From NCBI GenBank assembly GCA_017303935.1, contig JAFLBD010000001.1, forward strand, positions 186,001 to 250,000: a stretch of 64,000 nucleotides of DNA, in the 5' to 3' direction. Of this stretch, positions 49,723 to 58,572 are shown piece by piece. A program made the position numbers and the translations under genes. Source of the stretch: Armatimonadota bacterium (lineage in GTDB: Bacteria; Armatimonadota; Fimbriimonadia; Fimbriimonadales; Fimbriimonadaceae). Each line of letters opens with the position of its first letter. Position 1 is the stretch's first letter. Below the pieces are notes generated by a model. The model saw only the letters and a list, made by a program, of their open reading frames with translations. It did not search any database and was not told the DNA's origin.

Positions 49723-50973
49723 TTAAGGGAAAATTCCGCGAGTGGTTGTGGCATCGGCCACGCGCTGCACGCCGATAATCATCGCCGCTGTTCGCATATC
49801 GCACTTGTGAGTGTCTCGTGCTTGAGCCACGCCAGCATAAGCGCGCTTCATGATTTTCTCCAGCTTGACGTTGATTTCGTCTTCTTCCCAGAAGTAGTTC
49901 TGGAGGTCTTGAACCCATTCAAAGTAGCTGACAACAACGCCACCAGCGTTGGCGAGAATGTCTGGAACCACCAAGATCCCCTTGTCGTGCAGAATCTTGT
50001 CAGCCTCAGTCGTGGTCGGGCCATTTGCGCCTTCAACAACGATGCTGGCCTTGATTTGGTCGGCGTTTGCTTTGGTAATTTGCTGTTGGATCGCCGCTGG
50101 AATCAAGATATCGCACTTGAGTTCGAGCAATGTCTTGTTGTCGATGATTTCGCAATCTTTGTATTCGCAGATTCCGCCGTCTCGACCGCTGTACTTGGCA
50201 TACAGTTCGTCCATCGGCAGACCTTTTTCGTTGTAGATCGCACCCTTGGCATCGCTGACACCGATGACGGTCGCGCCAAGCTCGTGAGCGAGCATCGCAG
50301 CAACAGAACCAACGTTTCCAAATCCTTGAACGACGACCTTTTGCTTCGAGAAATCAATGTTCTTCTCTTTGCAAGCTTCGATCGCAGAGACGATGCATCC
50401 GCGTCCGGTAGCTTCGATTCGGCCTTGTGAACCACCGAGAGGAATTGGCTTACCGGTAATAACCCCAGGAACGGTGTGCCCGCTTTGCATGGAGATTGTG
50501 TCCATGATCCACGCCATCACTTCGCCGTTGGTGCCGATGTCCGGTGCAGGAATGTCGCTTCGCTCGCCGATAACGATGTTGATTTCGGTCGCAAATCGTC
50601 GAGTCAGCTTTTCAAGCTCGCGCTTGCTCAGCTTCTTGGTATCAACCTTGACGGAACCTTTCGCACCGCCGTAAGGAATGTCGGCGACCGCGCATTTCCA
50701 GGTCATCCACATCGCGAGCGCTGTGGTTTCCGCAACGTCTACATCGGGATGGTAGCGGATACCGCCTTTGGTAGGTCCACGACTGGTATTGTGCTGAACG
50801 CGATAGCCTTCAAACACCTCGACTTCGCCGTTGTCCATCACAACAGGGAAGTTGACGATCAATTGTCGCTTGGGTCGGCTCAGAACCTCGTGCAGGCCCG
50901 GATCAAGGTCAAGATATTTCGCGGCCATTGCGAGTTGCTCGCGGGCCATTCCTAAAACTTCAGTTCCGCTCAT
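49723..50973 (-). CDS. gdhA: Glutamate dehydrogenase
   Basis: Converts glutamate and 2-oxoglutarate plus ammonium, using NAD(P). The 416-residue protein has the substrate-binding GGIRYHPDV and WKCAVADIPYGGAKG (catalytic Lys105), the PAPDIGTN segment, and nucleotide-binding GFGNVGS. The hexameric, bacterial/archaeal 410-420-residue type. It begins 21 nt after the mreD stop; no obvious link to shape genes is known, so the pairing may be only operonic. Confidence 0.95.
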   Translation of the reverse strand: MSGTEVLGMAREQLAMAAKYLDLDPGLHEVLSRPKRQLIVNFPVVMDNGEVEVFEGYRVQHNTSRGPTKGGIRYHPDVDVAETTALAMWMTWKCAVADIPYGGAKGSVKVDTKKLSKRELEKLTRRFATEINIVIGERSDIPAPDIGTNGEVMAWIMDTISMQSGHTVPGVITGKPIPLGGSQGRIEATGRGCIVSAIEACKEKNIDFSKQKVVVQGFGNVGSVAAMLAHELGATVIGVSDAKGAIYNEKGLPMDELYAKYSGRDGGICEYKDCEIIDNKTLLELKCDILIPAAIQQQITKANADQIKASIVVEGANGPTTTEADKILHDKGILVVPDILANAGGVVVSYFEWVQDLQNYFWEEDEINVKLEKIMKRAYAGVAQARDTHKCDMRTAAMIIGVQRVADATTTRGIFP

Positions 50974-50994
50974 TCCAAATACACCTTCGTATTC

Positions 50995-51477
50995 TCAGTC
51001 TACTTCTAGCCGGTAGGAGCGCATCATGGGCCGTAGAGCCGCATAGATCGGTATCGCCAGCACACCGTTGTAGACCGCTGTTAGTATTGTATCTTGCATG
51101 AAGGCTCCGATGGCTCGGGGGGGAGCCACAAACATCAACACAACCTGGCCAAAAAGCGTCAAAAGCGCACAAAACACCGCCGCAAGCACGGGGCCGATCT
51201 CAATTTCGAGCCCGCCTATGCGTGATCCGGCGAATCCAGTAAGGGTTCGACTGAGTACGTACTGAAACAAATTGGCACCGGAAGACATGCCCTGCAGTAA
51301 TCCACCGATGAATCCAGACCAGATGCCAGCCGGGTTGGGCGCCAACAGCGACGCGCATGCAATGCCCACCAAATAGAAGTCTGGGCGGATGCCGCCGAGC
51401 ACCATACGTGGTCCGAGCGCTTGGTCCAGGATCGCAGAGAGGTACCCGATCAATATCAACTGTGCCGCTAGTTTCAT
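50995..51477 (-). CDS. mreD: MreD, rod-shape-determining membrane protein
   Basis: A 160-residue polytopic membrane protein with about five hydrophobic segments (AAQLILIGYLSAILD; FYLVGIACASLLA; IWSGFIGGLLQGM; VLAAVFCALLTLFGQVVLMF; LTAVYNGVLAIPIYAAL). Identified by length, topology and position after mreC, which it overlaps by 4 nt. Works with MreB/MreC in the elongasome. Confidence 0.88.
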   Translation of the reverse strand: MKLAAQLILIGYLSAILDQALGPRMVLGGIRPDFYLVGIACASLLAPNPAGIWSGFIGGLLQGMSSGANLFQYVLSRTLTGFAGSRIGGLEIEIGPVLAAVFCALLTLFGQVVLMFVAPPRAIGAFMQDTILTAVYNGVLAIPIYAALRPMMRSYRLEVD

Positions 51478-52289
51478 TTGAGCACAATCACCTCGCGGAC
51501 TCTCGAGATGTCGGCGTTTGGCGCGACATAAACTTTGGTTAGACCGTATTGTTCGGCGTTCTCTTGGCGGATCACTCTTCCGATCGGAATGTATGCAGGC
51601 AGCTTTTCGCTGTGCATGCTCGAAACGACTTGTGCCCCGATCTGGATCTTCGCGGAGGAATCCAGGATCTCAAGCGCCAAAACTCCGCGCGACTGCCCGC
51701 GCAGGATTCCAACCAGCGGTGAACCCGCGTTGACCATGGCACCGATCCTCAGGGCAGGTGAAGTCACGAGAAGTGCCTGACTTCGGCCGCTTTCGGTGCT
51801 TTGGATCACCCCAACGAGGCCTTCGCCGCAGATCACGGCTTGCCCAGGCAAAATCCCTTTCGAAGAACCAACATTGATCGTTACGCGGTTAGCGGCAGGG
51901 TCAAATCCGATGATCTCGGCACCGACCTTTCCCCTAGGAATTTGTTCGGCTATGCCTTGAAGTTTTCGCATCTCATCCAGCCGGGCCTCGAGCAACGAAA
52001 TCGTTTCTTGGTAATTGGACTTGAGGCTCAGCTCTTGGCGAAGTCGAACATTTTCTCGTTGCAATCGTCCGCTTGAAACGAATCCATTCCAGAATCCACC
52101 AGTCGAATCTAGCGCCGATCCAATTTTTGAGGACACAGGATAGGTGATCGTGCGCCCTACTTGGCTCGCGATGTCGGTCTTTCCAGCATCTCGGGCGTCA
52201 TTTTGAATTCGAGAAAGTACAAACGCAACAACGAGAAGCCCAAGAATGAGCCCAATATCTTTGGATAGGGGACGGCTTACCCTTTCGAT
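51474..52289 (-). CDS. mreC: MreC, rod-shape-determining protein (start uncertain, non-canonical)
   Basis: Inner-membrane bitopic protein that organises the elongasome. The periplasmic part has a coiled coil (RLQRENVRLRQELSL) and the conserved beta domains (VTINVGSSKGILPGQAV, GRSQALLVTSPALRIG). The only ATG/GTG/TTG start in frame, GTG at 52136, would drop the membrane anchor. Reading upstream gives an intact TM segment IGLILGLLVVAFVLS about 15 residues after an ATC at 52289 that has GGAG 5 nt before it, or after a GTA at 52280 overlapping the mreB stop. I give the ATC as start. Confidence 0.8.
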   Translation of the reverse strand: MERVSRPLSKDIGLILGLLVVAFVLSRIQNDARDAGKTDIASQVGRTITYPVSSKIGSALDSTGGFWNGFVSSGRLQRENVRLRQELSLKSNYQETISLLEARLDEMRKLQGIAEQIPRGKVGAEIIGFDPAANRVTINVGSSKGILPGQAVICGEGLVGVIQSTESGRSQALLVTSPALRIGAMVNAGSPLVGILRGQSRGVLALEILDSSAKIQIGAQVVSSMHSEKLPAYIPIGRVIRQENAEQYGLTKVYVAPNADISRVREVIVLK

Positions 52290-53341
52290 GCTTTCTCCAG
52301 CATTCGCCGGATCCGCGGACTCTCGTGTAACGCGTCGAGCATCTTTGCGGTTCCTACGGCGACGCAGCTCAGCGGGTCATGGGCAATCCGAACTGGTAGC
52401 CCTGTTTCCTCCATGATGAGACGATCGAGGCCTCGCAATAGCGCGCCACCACCTGCCAGGGTAATTCCATCGTTAAACGCATCGGCGGCGAGCTCGGGCG
52501 GGGTCGATTCGAGCGTCAGCTTGATCGCTTCAACGATGGCTTGGATTGGCTTTGAAATCGCAGACCGAATCTCTTCGCTGGAAATCTCGGCAGATCTTGG
52601 CAAACCGCTGATTAAATCGCGTCCTCGAACGGTCAAAGTCAGCTCTTGTTCAAGTGGATACGCGCTTGCGAGTTCCAGTTTGGTTTGTTCGGCGGTGCGA
52701 TCTCCGACAAAGAGGTTGTAGGCGACCCGAATGTAGCTTGCAATCGCTTCGTCGATTTCGTCTCCAGCGACGCGGATGGATTTCGCGTTGACGATGCCCC
52801 CGAGAGAAATCATGGCGACTTCGGTCGTGCCGCCGCCGATATCCACGATCATGCTGCCAAGCGGCTCTTCGACTCTGAGACCGGCGCCAATCGCGGCAGC
52901 CATGGGCTCCTCAATCACGTACGCTTTTGTAGCACCTGCTTTGTGAGATGCTTCCAGAACAGCGAGGCGCTCCACTTCCGTAACGCCGCTTGGGATTCCA
53001 ACAACGACGTTAACAAAAGGTGCTCCTCGGCGATTCACGCGCTTGATGAAGTAGCGGAGCATCTCTTCGGTCGAAGCAAAGTCAGCAATCACGCCGTCGC
53101 GCATTGGGCGAACAGCCACGATGTTGCCAGGGGTTCGGCCCAGCATGCGCTTGGCTTCTTCGCCCACTTCGATCACCTTGCCGGTGTCTTTGTTGATCGC
53201 TACGACCGATGGCTCGCGAAGGACAATGCCGCGACCGCCAACGTGGACAACCGTGTTTGCTGTTCCGAGATCAATGCCGATATCTCGCGATAGTCTGCGC
53301 TTGATTGCATCGATAAAAGTTGCTTTTTCGTTATTCCTCAT
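52277..53341 (-). CDS. mreB: MreB, rod-shape actin homologue
   Basis: Membrane-associated actin-like filament protein guiding cell-wall elongation. The 354-residue protein has the actin ATPase motifs DIGIDLGTANTVV, VVGIPSGVTEVERLAV, IVDIGGGTTEVAMISLGG and LAGGGALLRGLDRLIM. It overlaps remA by 11 nt and feeds into mreC and mreD, so the four-gene run is translationally linked. Confidence 0.97.
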   Translation of the reverse strand: MRNNEKATFIDAIKRRLSRDIGIDLGTANTVVHVGGRGIVLREPSVVAINKDTGKVIEVGEEAKRMLGRTPGNIVAVRPMRDGVIADFASTEEMLRYFIKRVNRRGAPFVNVVVGIPSGVTEVERLAVLEASHKAGATKAYVIEEPMAAAIGAGLRVEEPLGSMIVDIGGGTTEVAMISLGGIVNAKSIRVAGDEIDEAIASYIRVAYNLFVGDRTAEQTKLELASAYPLEQELTLTVRGRDLISGLPRSAEISSEEIRSAISKPIQAIVEAIKLTLESTPPELAADAFNDGITLAGGGALLRGLDRLIMEETGLPVRIAHDPLSCVAVGTAKMLDALHESPRIRRMLEKASKG

Positions 53342-53606
53342 CCGGCACCGCCTCGTCCGTTGACAGTCTTTTGGCGAGGGTTTCTTGAGAAATTGCCGAG
53401 AGTACGATGTCGCTGTTCGATGTAAAAATGACGCTTTTTGTTTTTCGTCCGTGTGTCGCGTCGATCACAGAACCGGACTTCTTCAACTGCTGAACGAGCC
53501 TGCGCATCGGAGCAGACTCGCTACTGACCAACGCCACGATCTTGTCGGTCATGACGAAGTTATGAAACCCCACGTTCAAAACGGGGGACACAGGAATACG
53601 TTGCAT
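53331..53606 (-). CDS. remA: RemA-family (DUF370) regulator
   Basis: A 91-residue protein of the RemA family, a DNA-binding regulator of biofilm-matrix and osmoprotection genes in Bacillus. The core LNVGFHNFVMTDKIVALVSS, then ESAPMRRLVQQL, IDATHGRKTKSVIF and ILSAISQETLAKRL-like end (VLSAISQETLAKRL) match closely. ATG at 53606 is preferred; a TTG 9 nt earlier is also open. No clear ribosome binding site. It is placed directly before mreB, overlapping it by 11 nt, an unusual neighbour. Confidence 0.9.
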   Translation of the reverse strand: MQRIPVSPVLNVGFHNFVMTDKIVALVSSESAPMRRLVQQLKKSGSVIDATHGRKTKSVIFTSNSDIVLSAISQETLAKRLSTDEAVPDEE

Positions 53607-53674
53607 TCGGTCCAAAAAACAAAGAACACCAGGAAGGCGATGAAAGTGCTCTTTGAAATGGGCAGAACTAAAAC

Positions 53675-53977
53675 TTAGCTAGATCGACCTTCGAATCCAG
53701 GTCGCTGTCGAGCAGGAGCAGCACCGCCGCCTCCGCCAGGAGCAGGAGATGGGCTCAGGGCACCACCGCCTCCGCCACCGCCAGGTTGGTCACCACCACC
53801 AGGCAATCCTTTAGTCTTAACAACGGTACCCGCAGGCAATTGTAGGTTCACTACTGGAACCTTTTCTGGGCTAGCGGGCGCATAAGCCGAAGGCTTGTTG
53901 AAGATGATCACACCGCACGCGATGACCGCGAGCACGATCATTACGATTCGGATGATAAGGTCATTCTGATTTTTCAT
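53675..53977 (-). CDS. Small single-pass membrane protein with Gly/Pro-rich tail
   Basis: Unrecognised. 100 residues: one TM segment (IIRIVMIVLAVIACGVIIF, about 8-26) and a tail that becomes almost entirely Gly, Pro, Ala and Ser after residue 57 (runs such as GGGGGGG and PAPGGGGG). GGAAG before the ATG is a good ribosome binding site. It probably sits in the inner membrane with the tail outside; role unknown. Between remA and purH on the same strand. Confidence 0.65.
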   Translation of the reverse strand: MKNQNDLIIRIVMIVLAVIACGVIIFNKPSAYAPASPEKVPVVNLQLPAGTVVKTKGLPGGGDQPGGGGGGGALSPSPAPGGGGGAAPARQRPGFEGRSS

Positions 53978-54066
53978 CGCACTTCCTGGAGCAACGTATT
54001 TTACCGATTATCCGCGATTCTTTCCGAATTGACGCGAAAAGAAACGAAAATAACTGAAAATTTTTC

Positions 54067-55590
54067 TTAATGTCTAAAGTGTCTGACGCCGGTGAGCACC
54101 ATGGTGATGCCAAATTTGTTTGCTGCGTCGATGGAATCTTGGTCCTTTTTGCTTCCGCCAGGCTGAATGACCGCCTTGATTCCAGCCGCAGCCGCAGTTT
54201 CGATGCTATCCGAAAATGGGAAGAACGCATCGGACGCCAGTGCCGCTCCAGCAGCATCGGATCCGGCTTGATCTAGTGCCAGCCGCACCGACTGGACCCG
54301 GTTCATTTGTCCCGCTCCAGTGCCGAGCAGACGATCCCCACGACCGATCACGATCGCATTCGACTTCACATGTCTGGCCACCGTCCATTGGAATTTGAGC
54401 GCGGCCCATTCTTCTTCGGTCGGCTGGCGATCCGTGACGACTTGCCACTCCTCCCCTGGTTCCTCGTCGCTGAGCTGAACCAGCATGCCGCCGCGAATCG
54501 AGCGCAAAGTGCGATACGGGGTTTCAGGGCTGATGGAGACTTGCATTAACCGTACGGTCTGCCCCCAACCTGGCTTGTTCTTGAAAACCTCGATCGCTTT
54601 TGGAGCAAAGTCTGTGGCCAGGACGACTTCGAGGAAGTTGCCTTTCTCGGTCATTGCTTCGGCCGCGGCTAGATCAACGACCCCATTAAACGCCGCAATT
54701 CCACCAAAGGCAGAGATCGGGTCGGAAGAGCGGGCGACTTGATAACTTTGAGCAAAGTTGCCAACTGCGGCGGCGCCACACGGGTTGCCGTGCTTGATGA
54801 TCGCGCAAGCCGAATCTGGCAAGTCGCAAACCAATTCCCAGGCAGCGTCGGCATCCAGCAAATTGTTGTAACTCAGCTCTTTGCCCCAAAGGAGTTTGCC
54901 GTTTGCCACGCCGTCTTTGGCCAGCGGATCAACATAGACCGCCGCGCTTTGGTGCGGATTCTCTCCGTAGCGCAAGCCATAGGATTTGCGCAGACCAACT
55001 GAGATCGTTTCGGTGTCGAGTTGTGGACTAAAATACTCCGCGATCATCGAGTCGTAATAGCTGGTGTGCCGGAAAGCCTTAGCCATCAGTTCGCGCTTGA
55101 TTTGATCTGTAGTGCCATTGCGCAGATGCTCGATCACCAACCCATAGTCGGCCGGATCGATCACAACACACACGTTGGCTGAATTTTTTGCTGCCGCGCG
55201 AACCATTGCAGGACCGCCGATATCGATGTTCTCGACAGCTTCCGCGAACGTGTGTGGCCCGGTCACCGTTGCTTCAAATGGATAGAGGTTAACGCAGACG
55301 ACCTCAATCGGGGCAATGCCGTGCTCGGTCATTTGAGTTCGGTGGGCATCAAGCCGTGTGTCGCCAAGAATGCCTCCATGAACCATCGGGTGTAGCGTCT
55401 TGACGCGGCCATCGAGCATCTCAGGGAAGCCAGTGATTTCGGCAACATCTGCCACTTCGAGCCCGGCATCTCGCAAAGCTCGCGCTGTTCCGCCTGTACT
55501 CAGAAGGCTGAATCCTAGCCCCACCAATTCGCGTGCGAATTCAACCAATCCGGTCTTTTCGGAAACGGAGAGCAATGCGAATTTTTTCAT
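54067..55590 (-). CDS. purH: PurH, bifunctional AICAR transformylase/IMP cyclohydrolase
   Basis: Last two steps of IMP synthesis. The 507-residue protein has an N-terminal MGS-like cyclohydrolase domain (FALLSVSEKTGLVEFAREL, STGGTARALRD, LDGRVKTLHPMVHGGIL) and C-terminal transformylase with KHGNPCGAA, SIRGGMLVQ and the end MVLTGVRHFRH. The ATG at 55590 gives the standard MKKFALLSVSEKTG start; it overlaps the stop of the upstream Ig-like gene by 4 nt. Confidence 0.97.
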   Translation of the reverse strand: MKKFALLSVSEKTGLVEFARELVGLGFSLLSTGGTARALRDAGLEVADVAEITGFPEMLDGRVKTLHPMVHGGILGDTRLDAHRTQMTEHGIAPIEVVCVNLYPFEATVTGPHTFAEAVENIDIGGPAMVRAAAKNSANVCVVIDPADYGLVIEHLRNGTTDQIKRELMAKAFRHTSYYDSMIAEYFSPQLDTETISVGLRKSYGLRYGENPHQSAAVYVDPLAKDGVANGKLLWGKELSYNNLLDADAAWELVCDLPDSACAIIKHGNPCGAAAVGNFAQSYQVARSSDPISAFGGIAAFNGVVDLAAAEAMTEKGNFLEVVLATDFAPKAIEVFKNKPGWGQTVRLMQVSISPETPYRTLRSIRGGMLVQLSDEEPGEEWQVVTDRQPTEEEWAALKFQWTVARHVKSNAIVIGRGDRLLGTGAGQMNRVQSVRLALDQAGSDAAGAALASDAFFPFSDSIETAAAAGIKAVIQPGGSKKDQDSIDAANKFGITMVLTGVRHFRH

Positions 55591-57209
55591 AGTGGCGTGA
55601 CTGTGGTCGTGGTGTTCGGCGAAGACGTCGGATTGACGTCTGGTGGTGGTGGCGTTCCGCCGCCTGGTGAGGCATCGTCTTTCGGCTTTGGTTCGTCTGG
55701 GCTCCATTCGATCGTTCGGCGTTGCTCGATCATCTTGCCTTCGGAGTTGTAGCCGCGAATCACGAGTTGCCCCGTCGATTTGATCGCGATCTCTTGGGTG
55801 CCCTTGTTCGGATCGATGGTCGTCAACTGGCCGTCCCACAGGATTTCAGCCTTGACGCAGTTCTGGAATTTCCAATCAACAACGATCTTCGCGTCAGGTC
55901 CGAATACTTTGGTCTTGCTGACGCTAAAACTCAAAATCTTGACGAGATTCTGATTGACGGTCGGAACTTTGACTTCCACCTTTTGGACTTGTTGGACCTT
56001 CTCCCCGGATTTACTTTCAGCAACCAGAGTCAGTTCCATTTCCCCGACCCAGTTCGGGACGAAAGAGACTTTTCCCTCTTGAGTATCGAACCCAAGATTG
56101 TTAGGCAATAGCGTGACTTTTTTGACTGCAGGATTCACCTTGAACTCGACGGTGATCGACTTTCCGGCCTCGATTGAATTTGAGGAGACGGTGAAGGACG
56201 TGATCTCCGGCTTTTCAGGAGTCCCAACTACGACATTAGCGGATTGGGTTGTTCGCGAATCTCCGGAACCCATTGCGACCAAAGTGATCGTGTAACTTCC
56301 TGGTTCGGTTGGAATGAACTGATACGACCCAGCTTCGGAGCTGGAGGCTTGCAAAACACGGTCTCCGATACGGATTTGGGTCTTCCGAGAATTGGCAACC
56401 TGCCAGTTGATCATCAACGGCTCGCCGGCCAGGACTTGCTGCTTATCGACCTGGAACAACTCGATTCGCGCCGGGCGAGGCATCGCCATGAACCATGCTC
56501 CACCAAGAATGGTCAGTGCCAAAACGGCGGCAAGAGGCGCAGGAGAGACCATCGGCCGAACTTCGAGTTGGCAGTTGGTGTACGCAGCGATCGTCGGGTT
56601 GGTCGTGCTCCGGGTCGAGACGTTCACACCATACAGCTTTTGTGACGCGATCAAGCTCTTCTTTCTCGGGCGAGCTTGCATCGTGACCTGGCGCTGCTGC
56701 CCTGGACCTATTGCGAATTGCTCGGCTTCAAATTCAAAGATACAGTCGCCTTCAGGATCGTTGGCAAACAGTTGGAGCGAGTGCTCTGTGTTGCCCAAAT
56801 TCAAAACGTTCAGCGTGTATTGAGCTGGACTCGACACGCTTCCCATCGCCACACGCTTTGGGTTCACGCTGATGCTAATTTGGTGATAAGGATTGACGGT
56901 AAGAACGCTCGACGTCGAATTGGTCTCACCCGAATTTAGCGACCGAACGGAGACTGTGAAAGGGTAGTTTCCGGCGCCGCTTTCGGATTCGCGCGGGATG
57001 CGGAACAGTAGGGTTTCGCGTTTGGATTGTCCAGGCGAAAGTGCCAACGGTTCGGATGGAACGGAATACCAAGTCGGGTCTAAACCCTCGACGGTGAGTT
57101 CAAGAGTTTCTTGTTCGTCGCCTCGGTTGGTCACTTCCACCGCGAATTGGTGTGAAGGGCCCGCATCCACCACGAGAGATTCGAGCGGAAGTGTGACGAC
57201 AAAGCTCAT
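55587..57209 (-). CDS. Single-pass membrane protein with Ig-like domains on both sides
   Basis: Unrecognised. 540 residues: two Ig/NEW3-like modules (about 10-225, VEVTNRGDEQETLELTVEG and LNVLNLGNTEHSLQLFANDP), one TM segment (PLAAVLALTILGGAWFMAM, about 226-244), then three more Ig-like modules and a Pro/Thr-rich end. There is no N-terminal signal peptide, so the N-terminal modules may be cytoplasmic. TAAAAT lies 7 nt before the ATG at 57209. It overlaps purH by 4 nt. Confidence 0.7.
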   Translation of the reverse strand: MSFVVTLPLESLVVDAGPSHQFAVEVTNRGDEQETLELTVEGLDPTWYSVPSEPLALSPGQSKRETLLFRIPRESESGAGNYPFTVSVRSLNSGETNSTSSVLTVNPYHQISISVNPKRVAMGSVSSPAQYTLNVLNLGNTEHSLQLFANDPEGDCIFEFEAEQFAIGPGQQRQVTMQARPRKKSLIASQKLYGVNVSTRSTTNPTIAAYTNCQLEVRPMVSPAPLAAVLALTILGGAWFMAMPRPARIELFQVDKQQVLAGEPLMINWQVANSRKTQIRIGDRVLQASSSEAGSYQFIPTEPGSYTITLVAMGSGDSRTTQSANVVVGTPEKPEITSFTVSSNSIEAGKSITVEFKVNPAVKKVTLLPNNLGFDTQEGKVSFVPNWVGEMELTLVAESKSGEKVQQVQKVEVKVPTVNQNLVKILSFSVSKTKVFGPDAKIVVDWKFQNCVKAEILWDGQLTTIDPNKGTQEIAIKSTGQLVIRGYNSEGKMIEQRRTIEWSPDEPKPKDDASPGGGTPPPPDVNPTSSPNTTTTVTPL

Positions 57210-57216
57210 ACCCGTG

Positions 57217-57222
57217 ATTTTA
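57217..57222 (-). promoter_or_regulatory. -10 element of probable leaderless Ig-like/purH mRNA
   Basis: TAAAAT on the minus strand, 7 nt (CACGGGT) before the ATG at 57209; no Shine-Dalgarno. It lies in the 24-bp gap after the M48 gene. Confidence 0.45.
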
Positions 57223-57233
57223 GCAGATGGAGC

Positions 57234-58538
57234 TTAGTTATCCCAGATTCGATATTGGAGATCGAAGATCACTTTCTTCAATTCACGAAGCACGCCATCC
57301 ACCGTTGAACCCATCGTGGCATCAGTACCCACGACATCCTGCGGTTCAAGCTTGAAAAGCGGATTGCCGCGACCGACTATTTCGCCCGAAGGACGACCTT
57401 CTACGTCGTACATGCTGGGAACTTGGTCCAGAAAATCGCTGACCGCTTCGCCAGCTTTGACGGCCCTTGTCGCCGCGCCTTCGCCGGAAAAAGTCACAAA
57501 CTTTCGTCCGAGAACGACAAGCGTGAAAGTTTTGTCCTCGTTTTCCTGAACAACTGCGCGGAGGCTCGTCGAACTGACGCTTCGCTGGATCGGGATGCTC
57601 GCCCCGCGCATCATGCCGAGCACGGCATTGACTCGCTCACGACTTGGCGGGTGAGTTCGGTAGATCCCCCAATCGACTTTGCCTTGGAACCGCTCTTCGA
57701 ACGCCAGCCGTTCCATGAAGGTGAGCAGACCGTTCACGTTCTGGCCACTCTTTCTCATGTATTGGAAAGCGCCATAGTCTGCCGCCTTTTCTGCCTTGAC
57801 GCTCCATCCGCTCCCGATGGCCTGGTTGGTCAAATTGCCCGCAATGGCAACGCCCTGACCGGCTTCGGTGCCGGACAACAACGAGATCAAAATCAATGGA
57901 AGGGTGACGGCCTGGAGTTTGCTTTGTTCTCGCTGTAAGGTCGCCATGTGGCGGAATGAGGCGTGACTGACTTCGTGCGCCATGACGCCCGCAAGTTCGT
58001 AATCGGTCTCTGCGAACTTGACCAACCCTTCATAGAAGTAGATATAGCCACCAGGTAGTGAGAAAGCGTTGACATCGTCTCCCTTCACCACAAAGAACTG
58101 GTAGTCGAACGGATTGAGCCGCTTGTCGCCCCAACTCACGTCAACTTTGTTGGCGTTAGCGATCGCGGCAAACTCTGCTCCGATCCTCCGAACCCGGCTG
58201 ATCATTTGGCTGCTGTCGCTGAATTTAAGTTCCTTTTCGACTTCTGCCGCGACTTCCTTGCCCAATTTCGAATCTTCCTCAAGCTCCCGCTTGTGCTTTT
58301 CTTCGGCGGAATTTGGGTTCGGAGTGTCTATGGTCTGGGCGGGTGTCGCCTTCTCGTCGGTAGGTTGTTGCTCTTGGAGCTTGTGAGCAATAGCCCGCAC
58401 ATTTGGAGGCAGATCCTTTATCCACTCGCGCTCGTGGTCAAGGCCGACGGATTCGAGCAGAGTTGGCCCTGACGCGCAGGCACCGGCTATGCCGGAAGAC
58501 GCGACCGCAAATGCGACACAAATCGACCTAAACTTCAT
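57234..58538 (-). CDS. M48-family metalloprotease, probable lipoprotein
   Basis: A 434-residue zinc protease. The start ATG at 58538 gives a lipoprotein-like signal ending IAGAC (Cys21), GGAG close upstream. HEXXH is intact: His188-Glu189-V-S-His192 in VMAHEVSH, with the later EKAADYGAFQYM carrying the third ligand (Glu/Asp region). TPSRER-like HPPSRERVNAVLGMM supports the M48/Htpx-LoiP-type fold. Probably periplasmic envelope quality control. It lies between a cupin gene and the Ig-like protein. Confidence 0.88.
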   Translation of the reverse strand: MKFRSICVAFAVASSGIAGACASGPTLLESVGLDHEREWIKDLPPNVRAIAHKLQEQQPTDEKATPAQTIDTPNPNSAEEKHKRELEEDSKLGKEVAAEVEKELKFSDSSQMISRVRRIGAEFAAIANANKVDVSWGDKRLNPFDYQFFVVKGDDVNAFSLPGGYIYFYEGLVKFAETDYELAGVMAHEVSHASFRHMATLQREQSKLQAVTLPLILISLLSGTEAGQGVAIAGNLTNQAIGSGWSVKAEKAADYGAFQYMRKSGQNVNGLLTFMERLAFEERFQGKVDWGIYRTHPPSRERVNAVLGMMRGASIPIQRSVSSTSLRAVVQENEDKTFTLVVLGRKFVTFSGEGAATRAVKAGEAVSDFLDQVPSMYDVEGRPSGEIVGRGNPLFKLEPQDVVGTDATMGSTVDGVLRELKKVIFDLQYRIWDN

Positions 58539-58572
58539 GCTCCTTCTGTTTGACGCTCCAACTGTCATTGAG

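Noticed and set aside
55591-55839. Longer N-terminus for purH
   Set aside because: The frame is open upstream, but the extra 83 residues are unrelated to PurH and overlap the Ig-like gene in another frame; the ATG at 55590 gives the exact family start.
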